NCBI RefSeq assembly: GCF_003853645.1
Contig: NZ_QTPO01000022.1
Span: forward strand, 60,580-124,579
Length of the DNA: 64,000 nt
DNA from: Burkholderia sp. Bp9143
GTDB lineage: Bacteria > Pseudomonadota > Gammaproteobacteria > Burkholderiales > Burkholderiaceae
Direction: 5' to 3'
Shown here: positions 1 to 8,133 of the stretch, one piece after another
Numbering within the stretch: the stretch's first letter is position 1
Layout of the letters: each line of letters starts with the position of its first letter
Notes under the pieces: generated by a model
Database searches by the model: none
Told to the model about the DNA's origin: nothing
What the model saw: only the letters and a program-made list of their open reading frames with translations
Position numbers and translations under genes: made by a program

Positions 1-2
1 AC

Positions 3-173
3 GTGGCCGCACTCGCGTTCCTGCTGGTGGTGGTTATGCTGATGGCGGCGTTTCCCGCGACGCGCATCGCGGTGATCGTCGGCCCGCTCTGGATCGCGAT
101 CGTCTCGTGCCTTTTCTTCGCGACGAAGGCGCGGCGCATGCCGACGCAATTTGGCGTGTCGTCGCTCGACTGA
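3..173 (+). CDS. Amino acid permease, C-terminal end (partial)
   Basis: The open frame enters from the left edge and ends at TGA 171-173. The visible 56 residues are two hydrophobic stretches with a short charged tail (KARRMPTQ), the usual end of an APC-superfamily amino acid/amine transporter in the inner membrane. The substrate cannot be told from this fragment. It converges on the TetR gene, whose stop lies about 57 bases downstream. Another polytopic permease family is possible. Confidence 0.5.
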   Translation: MAALAFLLVVVMLMAAFPATRIAVIVGPLWIAIVSCLFFATKARRMPTQFGVSSLD

Positions 174-230
174 AGATCGCGAACGCGCGACGGCCGCGGG
201 CACGGCCGTGTCCGGCGGCTGAAACCGCGC

Positions 231-968
231 TCAGCCGCGCCGGCTACGCGCGCCCTTGCGCGCGCCCGCTCCCGCCGGCGGCTCGCCCGCGCTCATCCGG
301 TCCAGCTGCCGGACGATCTCCGCACGCAGCTCGGCCGAAATCTCCACGCTGTCGAGCAGCTCCGAGATCCACAGCCCGTCGGCCGCGAGCCGGCAGATCA
401 TCAGCGTCGCCGCCTGCTCGAGCGGCACCGGGTCCGGCCGCGTCCACTCGCGCATCGGCACCGACCAGCGCGCGCGCGTCTCCTGCTCGGTGATCATCGA
501 CGCGACCAGCACGCGCAGCACGTCGGTGCTCGCGGCCGGCTGCGCAGTGTCGAGCACCGCATGCAGATACGCGCGCGCCGCCGCGCCATCACCGTGCGAA
601 TCGGCTGCCCGGCGCGCGGCCATCTGCGTCGCGAAGCGCTCGGTCGCCTGCCCGAACAGCGCATCGAGCAAACCCTGCTTGTTCGCGAAGTGATACTGCA
701 GCGCGCCCTTCGTCACGCCCGCGCGCTCGGCGACCGCGTCGAGCGTCAACGCGGCCACGCCGTAACGGGTCGCGATTTCCGACGCGGCTTCCAGCAGCTG
801 CGCGCGCACCTGTTCCGGCGCTTTTTTCCGGCGTACGCCGGCAACGGGTGCGGGCGTCGGCGCGGCCCCGGGCGCTTCCGGTGCGTCGGCGCCCCGCGCG
901 TCGGCCGGTTCGGTCCTGTCGACGGGTGTGGAGCGGGCACGCGGAGCGGGTTCGAGGCGTTTTTTCAT
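231..968 (-). CDS. TetR/AcrR family transcriptional regulator
   Basis: A DNA-binding repressor of the TetR type. After an Ala/Pro-rich N-terminal tail of about 45 residues, the helix-turn-helix sits in ASEIATRYGVAALTLDAVAE followed by AGVTKGALQYHFANKQGLL, the classic TetR recognition helix. The C-terminal half is the ligand/dimer domain with a TetR_C-like AAxxMICRLAADGLWISELL segment. The start was set at the ATG at 968 (MKKRLEP). The frame is open to 1073, but that would run into the divergent squalene-hopene cyclase start. The 5' ends of the two genes face each other across about 65 bases, so it may control the cyclase, itself, or both. Confidence 0.85.
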   Translation of the reverse strand: MKKRLEPAPRARSTPVDRTEPADARGADAPEAPGAAPTPAPVAGVRRKKAPEQVRAQLLEAASEIATRYGVAALTLDAVAERAGVTKGALQYHFANKQGLLDALFGQATERFATQMAARRAADSHGDGAAARAYLHAVLDTAQPAASTDVLRVLVASMITEQETRARWSVPMREWTRPDPVPLEQAATLMICRLAADGLWISELLDSVEISAELRAEIVRQLDRMSAGEPPAGAGARKGARSRRG

Positions 969-1032
969 GGGGGCGATGGTAGCACCCGCGGTCTCGAAAT
1001 AAACATTCCGGCCGGATGGTATGATCCGCCGC

Positions 1033-3063
1033 ATGAATAAACCCGCCCCCTCCTCCTGGTCCGCGCTCGACACCGCGATCGCCCGTGGACGCGACGCGCT
1101 GATGCGTCTTCAGCAGCCCGACGGCAGCTGGTGTTTCGAACTCGAATCCGACGCGACGATCACCGCGGAATACATCCTGATGATGCATTTCATGGACAAG
1201 ATCGACGACGCGCGCCAGGAGAAGATGGCGCGCTACCTGCGCGCGATCCAGCGGCTCGACACGCACGGTGGGTGGGACCTGTACGTCGACGGCGATCCGG
1301 ACGTGTCGTGCAGCGTGAAGGCCTACTTCGCGCTGAAGGCCGCCGGCGACAGCGAACATGCGCCGCACATGGTCCGCGCGCGCGACGCGATCCTGAAGCT
1401 CGGCGGCGCGGCGCGCGCGAACGTGTTCACGCGCATCCTGCTCGCGACGTTCGGCCAGGTGCCGTGGCGCGCGGCGCCGTTCATGCCGATCGAATTCGTG
1501 CTGTTCCCGAAGTGGGTGCCGATCTCGATGTACAAGGTCGCGTACTGGGCGCGCACGACGATGGTGCCGCTGCTCGTGCTGTGCTCGCTGAAGGCGCGTG
1601 CGCGCAACCCGCGCAACATCGCGATCCCCGAACTGTTCGTCACGCCGCCCGACCAGGAGCGCCACTACTTCCCGCCCGCGCGCGGGATGCGCCGCGCGTT
1701 CCTCGCGCTCGACCGCGTGGTGCGCCACGTGGAGCCGCTGCTGCCGAAACGCCTGCGGCAGCGTGCGATCCGGCATGCGGAAGCGTGGTGCGCGGCGCGC
1801 ATGAACGGCGAGGACGGCCTCGGCGGGATCTTTCCGCCGATCGTGTACAGCTACCAGATGATGGACGTGCTCGGCTACCCGGACGATCATCCGCTGCGCC
1901 GCGACTGCGAGAACGCGCTCGAGAAGCTGCTGGTCACGCGCCCCGACGGCAGCGTGTACTGCCAGCCGTGCCTGTCGCCGGTCTGGGATACCGCGTGGAG
2001 CACGATGGCGCTCGAACAGGCGCGCGGCGTGGCCGCACCCGACGCCGGCGAGCCGGCGGGCTCGCTGAATGAACTCGACGCACGCATCACGCGCGCATAC
2101 GACTGGTTGGCGGAGCGCCAGGTGAACGACCTGCGCGGCGACTGGATCGAGAACGCGCCCGCCGACACGCAACCGGGCGGCTGGGCGTTCCAGTATGCGA
2201 ACCCGTACTACCCCGACATCGACGACACCGCGGTCGTCACCGCGATGCTCGACCGTCGCGGCCGCACGCATCGCAACGCGGACGGCTCGCATCCGTATGC
2301 GGCCCGCGTCGCACGCGCACTCGACTGGATGCGCGGGCTGCAATCGCGCAACGGCGGCTTCGCGGCCTTCGACGCGGACTGCGACCGCATGTACCTGAAC
2401 GCGATCCCGTTCGCCGATCACGGCGCGCTGCTCGATCCGCCGACCGAGGACGTGTCGGGCCGCGTGCTGCTGTGCTTCGGCGTCACGAAGCGCGCGGACG
2501 ACCGCGCGTCGCTCGCGCGCGCGATCGACTACGTGAAGCGCACGCAGCAGCCCGACGGCAGCTGGTGGGGCCGCTGGGGCACGAACTACATCTACGGCAC
2601 GTGGAGCGTGCTGGCCGGGCTCGCACTCGCGGGCGAAGACCCGTCGCAGCCGTACATCGCCCGCGCGCTCGCGTGGCTGCGCGCGCGACAGCACGCGAAC
2701 GGCGGCTGGGGCGAGACCAACGACAGCTACATCGACCCGGCGCTCGCCGGCACCAATGCGGGCGAAAGCACGTCGAACTTCACGGCGTGGGCACTGCTCG
2801 CGCAGATGGCGTTCGGCGACTGCGAATCCGATTCGGTGAAACGCGGCATCGCGTATCTGCAATCGGTGCAGCAGGACGACGGCTTCTGGTGGCACCGGTC
2901 GCACAATGCGCCGGGCTTTCCGCGGATCTTCTACCTGAAGTATCACGGCTACACCGCGTATTTCCCGCTGTGGGCGCTCGCGCGCTATCGGCGCCTGGCC
3001 CGCGGTGCGGCGCCGGTCGGCGCGCGCGCCGTGCCTGCGGCCACGGACGCCGCGCTCGCCTGA
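1033..3063 (+). CDS. shc: Squalene-hopene cyclase
   Basis: Cyclises squalene to hopene/hopanol, the committed step to hopanoids, as a monotopic membrane enzyme. The 676-residue protein has the protonating motif D-I-D-D-T at about residues 395-399 and many QW repeats (for example QQPDGSW near residue 26, QQPDGSWWGRWGTNY, QHANGGWGE and QQDDGFWWHR near the end), all hallmarks of the family. Its length fits bacterial enzymes (about 630-680). The start at 1033 (MNKPAPSS) was preferred over 1021. No squalene-synthesis (hpnCDE) genes flank it, so this is a stand-alone, probably second, cyclase. The divergent TetR gene is the only obvious local regulator. Confidence 0.95.
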   Translation: MNKPAPSSWSALDTAIARGRDALMRLQQPDGSWCFELESDATITAEYILMMHFMDKIDDARQEKMARYLRAIQRLDTHGGWDLYVDGDPDVSCSVKAYFALKAAGDSEHAPHMVRARDAILKLGGAARANVFTRILLATFGQVPWRAAPFMPIEFVLFPKWVPISMYKVAYWARTTMVPLLVLCSLKARARNPRNIAIPELFVTPPDQERHYFPPARGMRRAFLALDRVVRHVEPLLPKRLRQRAIRHAEAWCAARMNGEDGLGGIFPPIVYSYQMMDVLGYPDDHPLRRDCENALEKLLVTRPDGSVYCQPCLSPVWDTAWSTMALEQARGVAAPDAGEPAGSLNELDARITRAYDWLAERQVNDLRGDWIENAPADTQPGGWAFQYANPYYPDIDDTAVVTAMLDRRGRTHRNADGSHPYAARVARALDWMRGLQSRNGGFAAFDADCDRMYLNAIPFADHGALLDPPTEDVSGRVLLCFGVTKRADDRASLARAIDYVKRTQQPDGSWWGRWGTNYIYGTWSVLAGLALAGEDPSQPYIARALAWLRARQHANGGWGETNDSYIDPALAGTNAGESTSNFTAWALLAQMAFGDCESDSVKRGIAYLQSVQQDDGFWWHRSHNAPGFPRIFYLKYHGYTAYFPLWALARYRRLARGAAPVGARAVPAATDAALA

Positions 3064-3085
3064 GCGACGGCGCGGCGGACGCGCG

Positions 3086-4255
3086 TTACGGCTTGCCGTT
3101 CAGCGACTCGACGATCCGGTACGCGGTCTTCACGCGATCCTCGATCGGAAAGCTGCGGTTCGCAAGCATCACGATCGCGAGCCGCTTCGCGGGAACGAAC
3201 GCGACATAGGTGCTGAAGCCGTTGGTCGAGCCGGTCTTGTTGATCCACGTGTCCGGGCGCGGCGCGAGCGGCGGCTCGAGTTCGGTCGCGGGCGTCGCGT
3301 CGTGAAGCATCGGCGGCCCATTCCCTTCGAGCAGCGTCGGCAGCGAGACCGGATACGGATACTGTTCCCAGATCAGGTCCTGCGTGAACGGCCCCGCACG
3401 GAAATAGCCGGTGTGCGTGCGCTCGAGCGCGCGCCGCAGCCGCGGCGCCGTTTCGACGAGCCCCATGTTCGCCTGCACGAAGCGCAACAGGTCGGCCGCC
3501 GTCGTCCTGACACCGTACGCCGGCTGCCACAGCATGCCGCCCGTCATCCGGATCGGCTTGCCGTCCTGCGTATAGCCCTGCGCATAGTCGGCCTGGCGCG
3601 CGGCGGGCACGTTGATGTACGTCTGCGTCATCCCGAGCGCGGGGAACAGCCGCTGCTCCATCAGCGCCGCGAAGTCGCGGTTCATCGCCTTCGCGGTGAG
3701 CTGACCGAACATCCCGATCGCAACGTTCGAGTACGTGCGGCGCGTGCCCGGCGCGTACGCGGGCCGCCACGCGTCGAGATAGCGCATCAGGCCCGCGTCG
3801 TCGCGGATGCTGTCGGGCACCTGCAGCGGCATCCCGCCCGGCGTGTGCGTGCCGAGCTCGAGCAGCGTCACGCCGCCGAACGGCTTGCCCTGCAGCGCGG
3901 GCAGGTACTTGGCCGCGGGATCCGACAGCGACAGCTCGCCACCCTCCTGCGCATCGGACGCGAGCGTCGCGGTCAGCGTCTTGCTGACGGAGCCGATCTC
4001 GAACAGCGTGTCGCCGGTCACCGGCTTGCCGGTTTGCGTCGACATCACGCCGTAGTCGAACACGTAGGGCTTGCCGTCGGCGACGATGCCGATCGCCATG
4101 CCGGGAATGGCGAACTGCTTCATCAGCGGCGCGATGTTGCGGGTCACGGTGTCGTGAATCTCGTCGGGCGTGGCGGCGGCCGCGCGGCCGGCTGCTGCTG
4201 CGGCGCACGCGGCGACGAACAGGGTCGCGGCGATGCGGATCACGTTGAATCGCAT
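3086..4255 (-). CDS. Class C (AmpC-type) serine beta-lactamase
   Basis: A periplasmic serine hydrolase of the AmpC/penicillin-binding family. Residues 1-28 form a signal peptide ending AAAATP. The catalytic S-V-S-K motif is at residues 89-92, the Y-S-N motif at 175-177 and K-T-G at 340-342. Together these three are the class C beta-lactamase signature, and the 389-residue length fits. No ampR-like LysR gene lies next to it, so it is not in the classical divergent inducible arrangement. It could be an AmpC-like esterase, but all three motifs being intact argues for a beta-lactamase fold and probable cephalosporinase activity. Confidence 0.9.
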   Translation of the reverse strand: MRFNVIRIAATLFVAACAAAAAGRAAAATPDEIHDTVTRNIAPLMKQFAIPGMAIGIVADGKPYVFDYGVMSTQTGKPVTGDTLFEIGSVSKTLTATLASDAQEGGELSLSDPAAKYLPALQGKPFGGVTLLELGTHTPGGMPLQVPDSIRDDAGLMRYLDAWRPAYAPGTRRTYSNVAIGMFGQLTAKAMNRDFAALMEQRLFPALGMTQTYINVPAARQADYAQGYTQDGKPIRMTGGMLWQPAYGVRTTAADLLRFVQANMGLVETAPRLRRALERTHTGYFRAGPFTQDLIWEQYPYPVSLPTLLEGNGPPMLHDATPATELEPPLAPRPDTWINKTGSTNGFSTYVAFVPAKRLAIVMLANRSFPIEDRVKTAYRIVESLNGKP

Positions 4256-4440
4256 GGTGGCGGTTCCTTCGATTTTCTGATGGTTGTGTGAACAACAGGT
4301 CCGGCCGCGCCGCGCGGTGGACTCGGCGGCCGGCCTGGCGAAGCACGACTATCCGCTGCCGGCCGCCCGTCAACAATCGATGAAATTTTGCGCGAGCCTA
4401 AAGAAAATCTTATGTGACGCATGCACCGACCATGCGTACG

Positions 4441-5253
4441 TCAGTCCGGCAACCGGTCGAGAAAGGCCAGCATCGCGGCGTTGAAGCGCGCCGGCCGCTG
4501 CAGCGGTGCGAAGTGGCTCACACCGGGCAGGGTCGTCAGCGTCGCGCCCGGAATCGTGCGCGCGAGATACGCCGCGTGCTCGGGGCGGATGAATTCGTCG
4601 TGCTCGCCCTGCACGATCGCGACCGGCACGGCGATCGCCGCGAGGTCGGCCGCGCTGTAATCCGGTTGCGTGCGCATCATTTCGCTGACGGCCGCGACGA
4701 ACGCGTCGAACTGGTCGGGCGTCGCGGACAGCCGCGCGTAGTCCTTGCGGTGCCGCGCGAAGCAGCGGTCGATCAGCGGGCTCGGCAGCATCTCCTTCGT
4801 GCCGCCCGGATCCATGTTGCACGCGAAGAAGAACACGCCCGCCGCGCGCTCCGGCGCGCGGGCGGCCAGCACGAGCGACACGCACGCGCCGTCGCTCCAG
4901 CCGACGAAGCGCGCGCGCTCGATGCGCAGCGCATCGAGTACCGCGAGCACGTCGGAGGCCATGCGTTCATAGGAATAGGGGCGATCGTCGCGCGTGCTGC
5001 GGCCGTGGCCACGGCTGTCGATCACGATCGCGCGGTAGCCGGCCGCGAGCAGCGCCGGCACCTGATTGCCCCAGTTGCCGCCGTGGCCGAGGCCGCCGTG
5101 CAGCAGCACGACCGCCGGGCCATGGCCGAACGACGCGTGCCGGATGCGCACACCGTCGTGGTCCAGCCATCCTTCGGCGTCGGCCGCGGGCAGCGGCGTG
5201 CCGCCTTGCGCGTCGAAGCGGACGAGGTCGTCGTCGGCGAATTCCGCGTTCAT
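4441..5253 (-). CDS. Alpha/beta-fold hydrolase
   Basis: A 270-residue cytoplasmic hydrolase with the full alpha/beta hydrolase layout. The oxyanion-hole HGG motif lies in VVLLHGGLGHGGNW. The nucleophile elbow is G-W-S-D-G, the acid is in QGEHDEFI and the histidine in GVSHFAPLQRP. The fold is shared by esterases, C-C bond hydrolases, haloperoxidase-like proteins and lactonases, and nothing here fixes the substrate. It is a single gene between the beta-lactamase and the flxA-like gene, all on the minus strand with gaps too large for obvious coupling. Confidence 0.85.
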   Translation of the reverse strand: MNAEFADDDLVRFDAQGGTPLPAADAEGWLDHDGVRIRHASFGHGPAVVLLHGGLGHGGNWGNQVPALLAAGYRAIVIDSRGHGRSTRDDRPYSYERMASDVLAVLDALRIERARFVGWSDGACVSLVLAARAPERAAGVFFFACNMDPGGTKEMLPSPLIDRCFARHRKDYARLSATPDQFDAFVAAVSEMMRTQPDYSAADLAAIAVPVAIVQGEHDEFIRPEHAAYLARTIPGATLTTLPGVSHFAPLQRPARFNAAMLAFLDRLPD

Positions 5254-5325
5254 CGTTCTGCCGTCCTTTCGAGGGAGACGAGCGTGCGATTGTAATGCGC
5301 GCGGGTGACGTACCGCGCCGCGTCG

Positions 5326-5781
5326 TCAGGCCTGCGTCGCCACCAGCCCGCCGGACGTCGGGCCGCCGGACTTCTGGATCGCCTGCGCGAGCTGCGCGAT
5401 CGCCGTCGACAGCGCGGCGGAGATCGTGCTCGCTTCCGCGCTCAGCGTCTGCTGCTGGACCGCGGCGGCCGGATCGTCCTTCGCGCGCTGCGCGGCGGCC
5501 GCCATTTGCTGCTGCAGTTGCGCGAGTTGTTTCTGCAGGCGCTCGATGAGCTGTTTCAGCTGCGTGATCGCGGGATCCTTGGCCGAGGATCCCGACGCGC
5601 CCAGCGTCTCGCCGGCGGCGCCGGACGGCGCGGCGCCGCTTGCCCGCGCCTTCGTTGCGCCGCCCGGCGGCGACGACGCAGCCGCCGTGGCCGTCGACGC
5701 GGCACCGGCGCCCGACGGGCTGGCGGTCGCGTTGCCGGTAGCGAGCGCGGTCTGCGTGGCGGAAGAGAGATCGATCTGCAT
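5326..5781 (-). CDS. FlxA-like protein, probably flagellar-regulon member
   Basis: A 151-residue Ala/Ser/Thr-rich protein with a predicted coiled coil in the centre (KDPAITQLKQLIERLQKQ and what follows, about residues 68-100, rich in Q, L and A heptads). This arrangement matches the FlxA-like family, whose E. coli founder is FliA-dependent. Its molecular role is not known. A sigma-28-like promoter lies about 60 bases upstream of the start (see 5844-5871), which supports membership of the motility regulon although no flagellar genes are in the window. Confidence 0.65.
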   Translation of the reverse strand: MQIDLSSATQTALATGNATASPSGAGAASTATAAASSPPGGATKARASGAAPSGAAGETLGASGSSAKDPAITQLKQLIERLQKQLAQLQQQMAAAAQRAKDDPAAAVQQQTLSAEASTISAALSTAIAQLAQAIQKSGGPTSGGLVATQA

Positions 5782-5843
5782 CGTGTCGGTCCGTAATGAG
5801 TGCGCGACTCGGGTCGGTTGAACAGGGGATACCTTGCAACCGG

Positions 5844-5871
5844 TTTACGGCATTCGTCGGACAAAACTTTA
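5844..5871 (-). promoter_or_regulatory. Sigma-28 (FliA)-like promoter of the flxA-like gene
   Basis: Read on the minus strand, the -35 element TAAAGTTT (5871-5864) is a full match to the FliA consensus. It is followed 12 bases later by GCCGTAAA (5851-5844), close to GCCGATAA. The usual gap is 11, so spacing is off by one. It would give a leader of about 55-60 nt before the ATG at 5781. Confidence 0.6.
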
Positions 5872-5872
5872 G

Positions 5873-6193
5873 CCCCGCCTTCCGCGCGGCGCCGACGCAG
5901 CCGCGCCCCCGTTGCCGCGCGCCTCGTCGTGGCGCGGCATGCGGATTGTCGCGAAGGGGCCAGAATGACCGGCCGTCCACGCTGGTAAAATCGCCGACTG
6001 GCCTGCCGCCTCAGCCCCCCGGCTGCTTCCGGCAAGGCTTCGCGGACTCCCCCCGCAGCCGCACCCGCCCCGTCGGGCGCGACACGCGATGCCGCCCGGC
6101 GGCGGCGCTGCGCGAGCCCCGCGCCCGCAGCGACACGACGGCGCGACGGTTTCGGCGCACACACCCTTCATCACGCATTGCGAGGAATACACG
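5873..6193. other. Non-coding stretch with no clear gene
   Basis: About 320 bases with no convincing frame. The only feature I can point to is TGGTAAAAT at 5983-5991, a possible extended -10 for the small gene that follows. No good -35 is paired with it. Confidence 0.4.
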
Positions 6194-6328
6194 ATGGCCC
6201 GCATCGGCGCCTTCTGCCTGACCACGTGGCTCGCGGCCGCGATTCTCTATTTCGGCCAGCATTCGGTCGCGATGATTGCGCTCAGCGGCGTGGTCGTATT
6301 CGGCGGATTCGACCTGCTGCGTCCGTAA
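6194..6328 (+). CDS. Small membrane protein, 44 residues
   Basis: A very short gene with a good ribosome site (GAGG, 8 bases before ATG 6194). The product is nearly all hydrophobic, with two short transmembrane stretches (ARIGAFCLTTWLAAAILYF and SVAMIALSGVVVFGGFDLL) and almost no soluble part. The function is unknown. It could be a stress or envelope micro-protein, and the clean ribosome site and hydrophobicity are the only support. Confidence 0.55.
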   Translation: MARIGAFCLTTWLAAAILYFGQHSVAMIALSGVVVFGGFDLLRP

Positions 6329-6473
6329 CGACGGCGGATGTGCGGCAGGCGCGGCTCGCCGCCGCGCTGAAATACGCCGACCGGCGGGCCGCGGCGCAGC
6401 GTAAGATGCTGGTCGGAATCGTCATCCTCGCGCAGCACGAACACCGCAACCACCCACGCTGGGCCATCCGATC

Positions 6474-7232
6474 ATGAAACAAGGCATTTTCGTCGCGACT
6501 CCCGCCTACGGTGGCATGTGCTACCTGCCCTACGTGAACGGGCTGCTGGAGCTTCAACGTGCGTGCCTGGACGCCGGCCTCGAGTTCGAATACTTCTCCC
6601 TCAGCGGCACCGCGTTGTTGCATCAGCAACGAAACGTCGCGGTCGAGCGCTTCCTGCACAGCGACCTGTCGCACATGATGTTCATCGACGCGGACATCGG
6701 TTTTCGCGGCAGCGACGTGATCCGGATGTTTGAGCAGCAGCACGACGTGATGCTCGGGCTGTATCCGTCCAAGAGCATCAACTGGGCGGCGGTCGTCGAG
6801 GCCGCGCGCTCGGACCCGTCCGCGCCGGTCGAGCGACTCACGCCGTTCAGCGCCGACTACAGCCAGACCGCGTATGCGGTCGACGGCGAAAAATCGGAGA
6901 TCAGGCTCGATGCGGTTTCCGAAATTCACTCGGGCGGCGCCGGCCTGATGATGATCGCGCGCGGTGTATTCGAGAAGATGGCGCAGGCGTACCCCGAGAC
7001 GCAGGTCCAGTTTCCGCCGAGCTATCGGAACCTGTCGCCGAATTCGACCACCATGTACGAACATTTCGAATTCCTGCGCGAACCGGACGGGCGATCGCTG
7101 TCGGAGGACCTGTCGTTCTGCAAGAAATGGCGGATGTGCGGCGGCAAGCTGTATGCGTGTTCGTGGTTCAAGACCGTCCACGCAGGCGTCTACCTCTACG
7201 AAGGCAACCTGCCGGCGTTGCTCGGGCAATGA
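6474..7232 (+). CDS. Glycosyltransferase-like protein (GT-A fold)
   Basis: A 252-residue soluble protein starting KQGIFVATPAYGGMCYLPYV, the nucleotide-sugar binding start of family-2-like enzymes. A D-A-D metal-binding triad sits in MMFIDADIGF and a conserved GGAGLMMIARGVFEKM segment in the acceptor half. The C-terminus (SEDLSFCKKWRMCGGKLYA) fits the catalytic-base region of these proteins. It is probably a sugar transfer enzyme or a distant relative. It has no sugar-biosynthesis neighbours, so the acceptor is unknown. Confidence 0.65.
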   Translation: MKQGIFVATPAYGGMCYLPYVNGLLELQRACLDAGLEFEYFSLSGTALLHQQRNVAVERFLHSDLSHMMFIDADIGFRGSDVIRMFEQQHDVMLGLYPSKSINWAAVVEAARSDPSAPVERLTPFSADYSQTAYAVDGEKSEIRLDAVSEIHSGGAGLMMIARGVFEKMAQAYPETQVQFPPSYRNLSPNSTTMYEHFEFLREPDGRSLSEDLSFCKKWRMCGGKLYACSWFKTVHAGVYLYEGNLPALLGQ

Positions 7233-7400
7233 GCCGGTAGCGCGCGCCGGTCGGCGGCGCGCATGGTTTGCCAGGCGGATGCGCCCGGCGTTCCCGGCGG
7301 CGGCCCGCCTCTTCGCGGCCGCCTCCGCCGCCTGCCGCGCCGCCGCGATATGATCGGCCGCGACATCGGCCTCGAACCTCTCACCACACCGGATCACCCC

Positions 7401-8093
7401 ATGACGACCTGCGGAGCCTCCATCTCCAGCCGAACGCTCGATCGCGCCGACCTGCTGCTTCTCGTCGAAGGCTCGGCCGCGCCGATTCATCTGGAAGACT
7501 GCGACCTCGAGGGCGCGGACCTGTCGCGGCTCGATTTGCGCGGCGTGCGATTCGAACGCTGCGCGCTCGCGGAAGCGTCATTCGTCGGCGCGACGCTCGC
7601 GCAGACCGCCTGGATCCGCTGCCGCGCACGCCAGACGAGCTTCGCGTCTGCCGATCTCGAGGACGCGCGGTTTCAGTCCTGCGACCTCAACAACACGAGC
7701 TGGCGACGCAGCAAGCTCGGCTCGGCGCGCTTCGACGAGTGCCGGCTGACCGGTGCCGACTTCGAGGAATGCAAGTCGCTCGGCATCGAATTCGCGAACA
7801 CGCTGCTGGTCGGCGCGAGCCTGCGCCGCTTTTCGTTCCGGAAGACGCGGCTCGTGGCGCTCGACTTTTCGGATGCCGATCTCGCCGGCGCGGACTTCCG
7901 CGACGCCGTGTTCGAAGGCGGCAGCCTGCGCAACGCGCATCTGAACGACGTCCGGTTCGACGGCGCAGACCTGCGCGACGTCGAGCTCGGCGGCACGCCG
8001 AAGCTGCTCGCGTCGGGCGTGCTGCGCGGCGCGACCGTCTCGTACGAGCAGGCCGCGATGCTGATCGAGAATCTCGGGATTCGCGTCGCGTAG
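7401..8093 (+). CDS. Pentapeptide-repeat protein
   Basis: A 230-residue protein built almost wholly of A(D/N)LXX-type pentapeptides, such as CDLEGADLSRLDLRGVRFER near residue 30 and DADLAGADFRDAVFEGGSLR near 160. These should form a right-handed quadrilateral beta-helix. Members of the family include DNA-mimic gyrase protectors (Qnr, MfpA), type VI secretion adaptors and many of unknown role, and nothing local distinguishes them. The ATG at 7401 was chosen because repeats start soon after it. The frame is open further upstream, but with Arg/Pro-rich shadow-like sequence. Confidence 0.8.
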   Translation: MTTCGASISSRTLDRADLLLLVEGSAAPIHLEDCDLEGADLSRLDLRGVRFERCALAEASFVGATLAQTAWIRCRARQTSFASADLEDARFQSCDLNNTSWRRSKLGSARFDECRLTGADFEECKSLGIEFANTLLVGASLRRFSFRKTRLVALDFSDADLAGADFRDAVFEGGSLRNAHLNDVRFDGADLRDVELGGTPKLLASGVLRGATVSYEQAAMLIENLGIRVA

Positions 8094-8100
8094 CGAAGAC

Positions 8101-8124
8101 CGTGCGCCCCGGGCGGGGCGCACG
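8101..8124. terminator. Convergent-gene hairpin
   Basis: A perfect 10-bp stem (CGTGCGCCCC/GGGGCGCACG) with a 4-base loop lies between the stop of the pentapeptide gene (8093) and the stop of the porin gene (8134). No T run follows on either strand, so it may act as a roadblock or weak bidirectional terminator. Confidence 0.5.
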
Positions 8125-8133
8125 TCGCGCGGG

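Noticed and set aside
589..2946. A 785-residue open frame on the minus strand opposite the squalene-hopene cyclase
   Set aside because: Its translation is Arg/Ala-rich with no motif and is the antisense of a clear enzyme gene. This is the usual shadow in high-GC DNA, like the other long frames opposite real genes at 6282-7490, 9380-10879, 13866-15371, 34129-35382 and 54911-57277.
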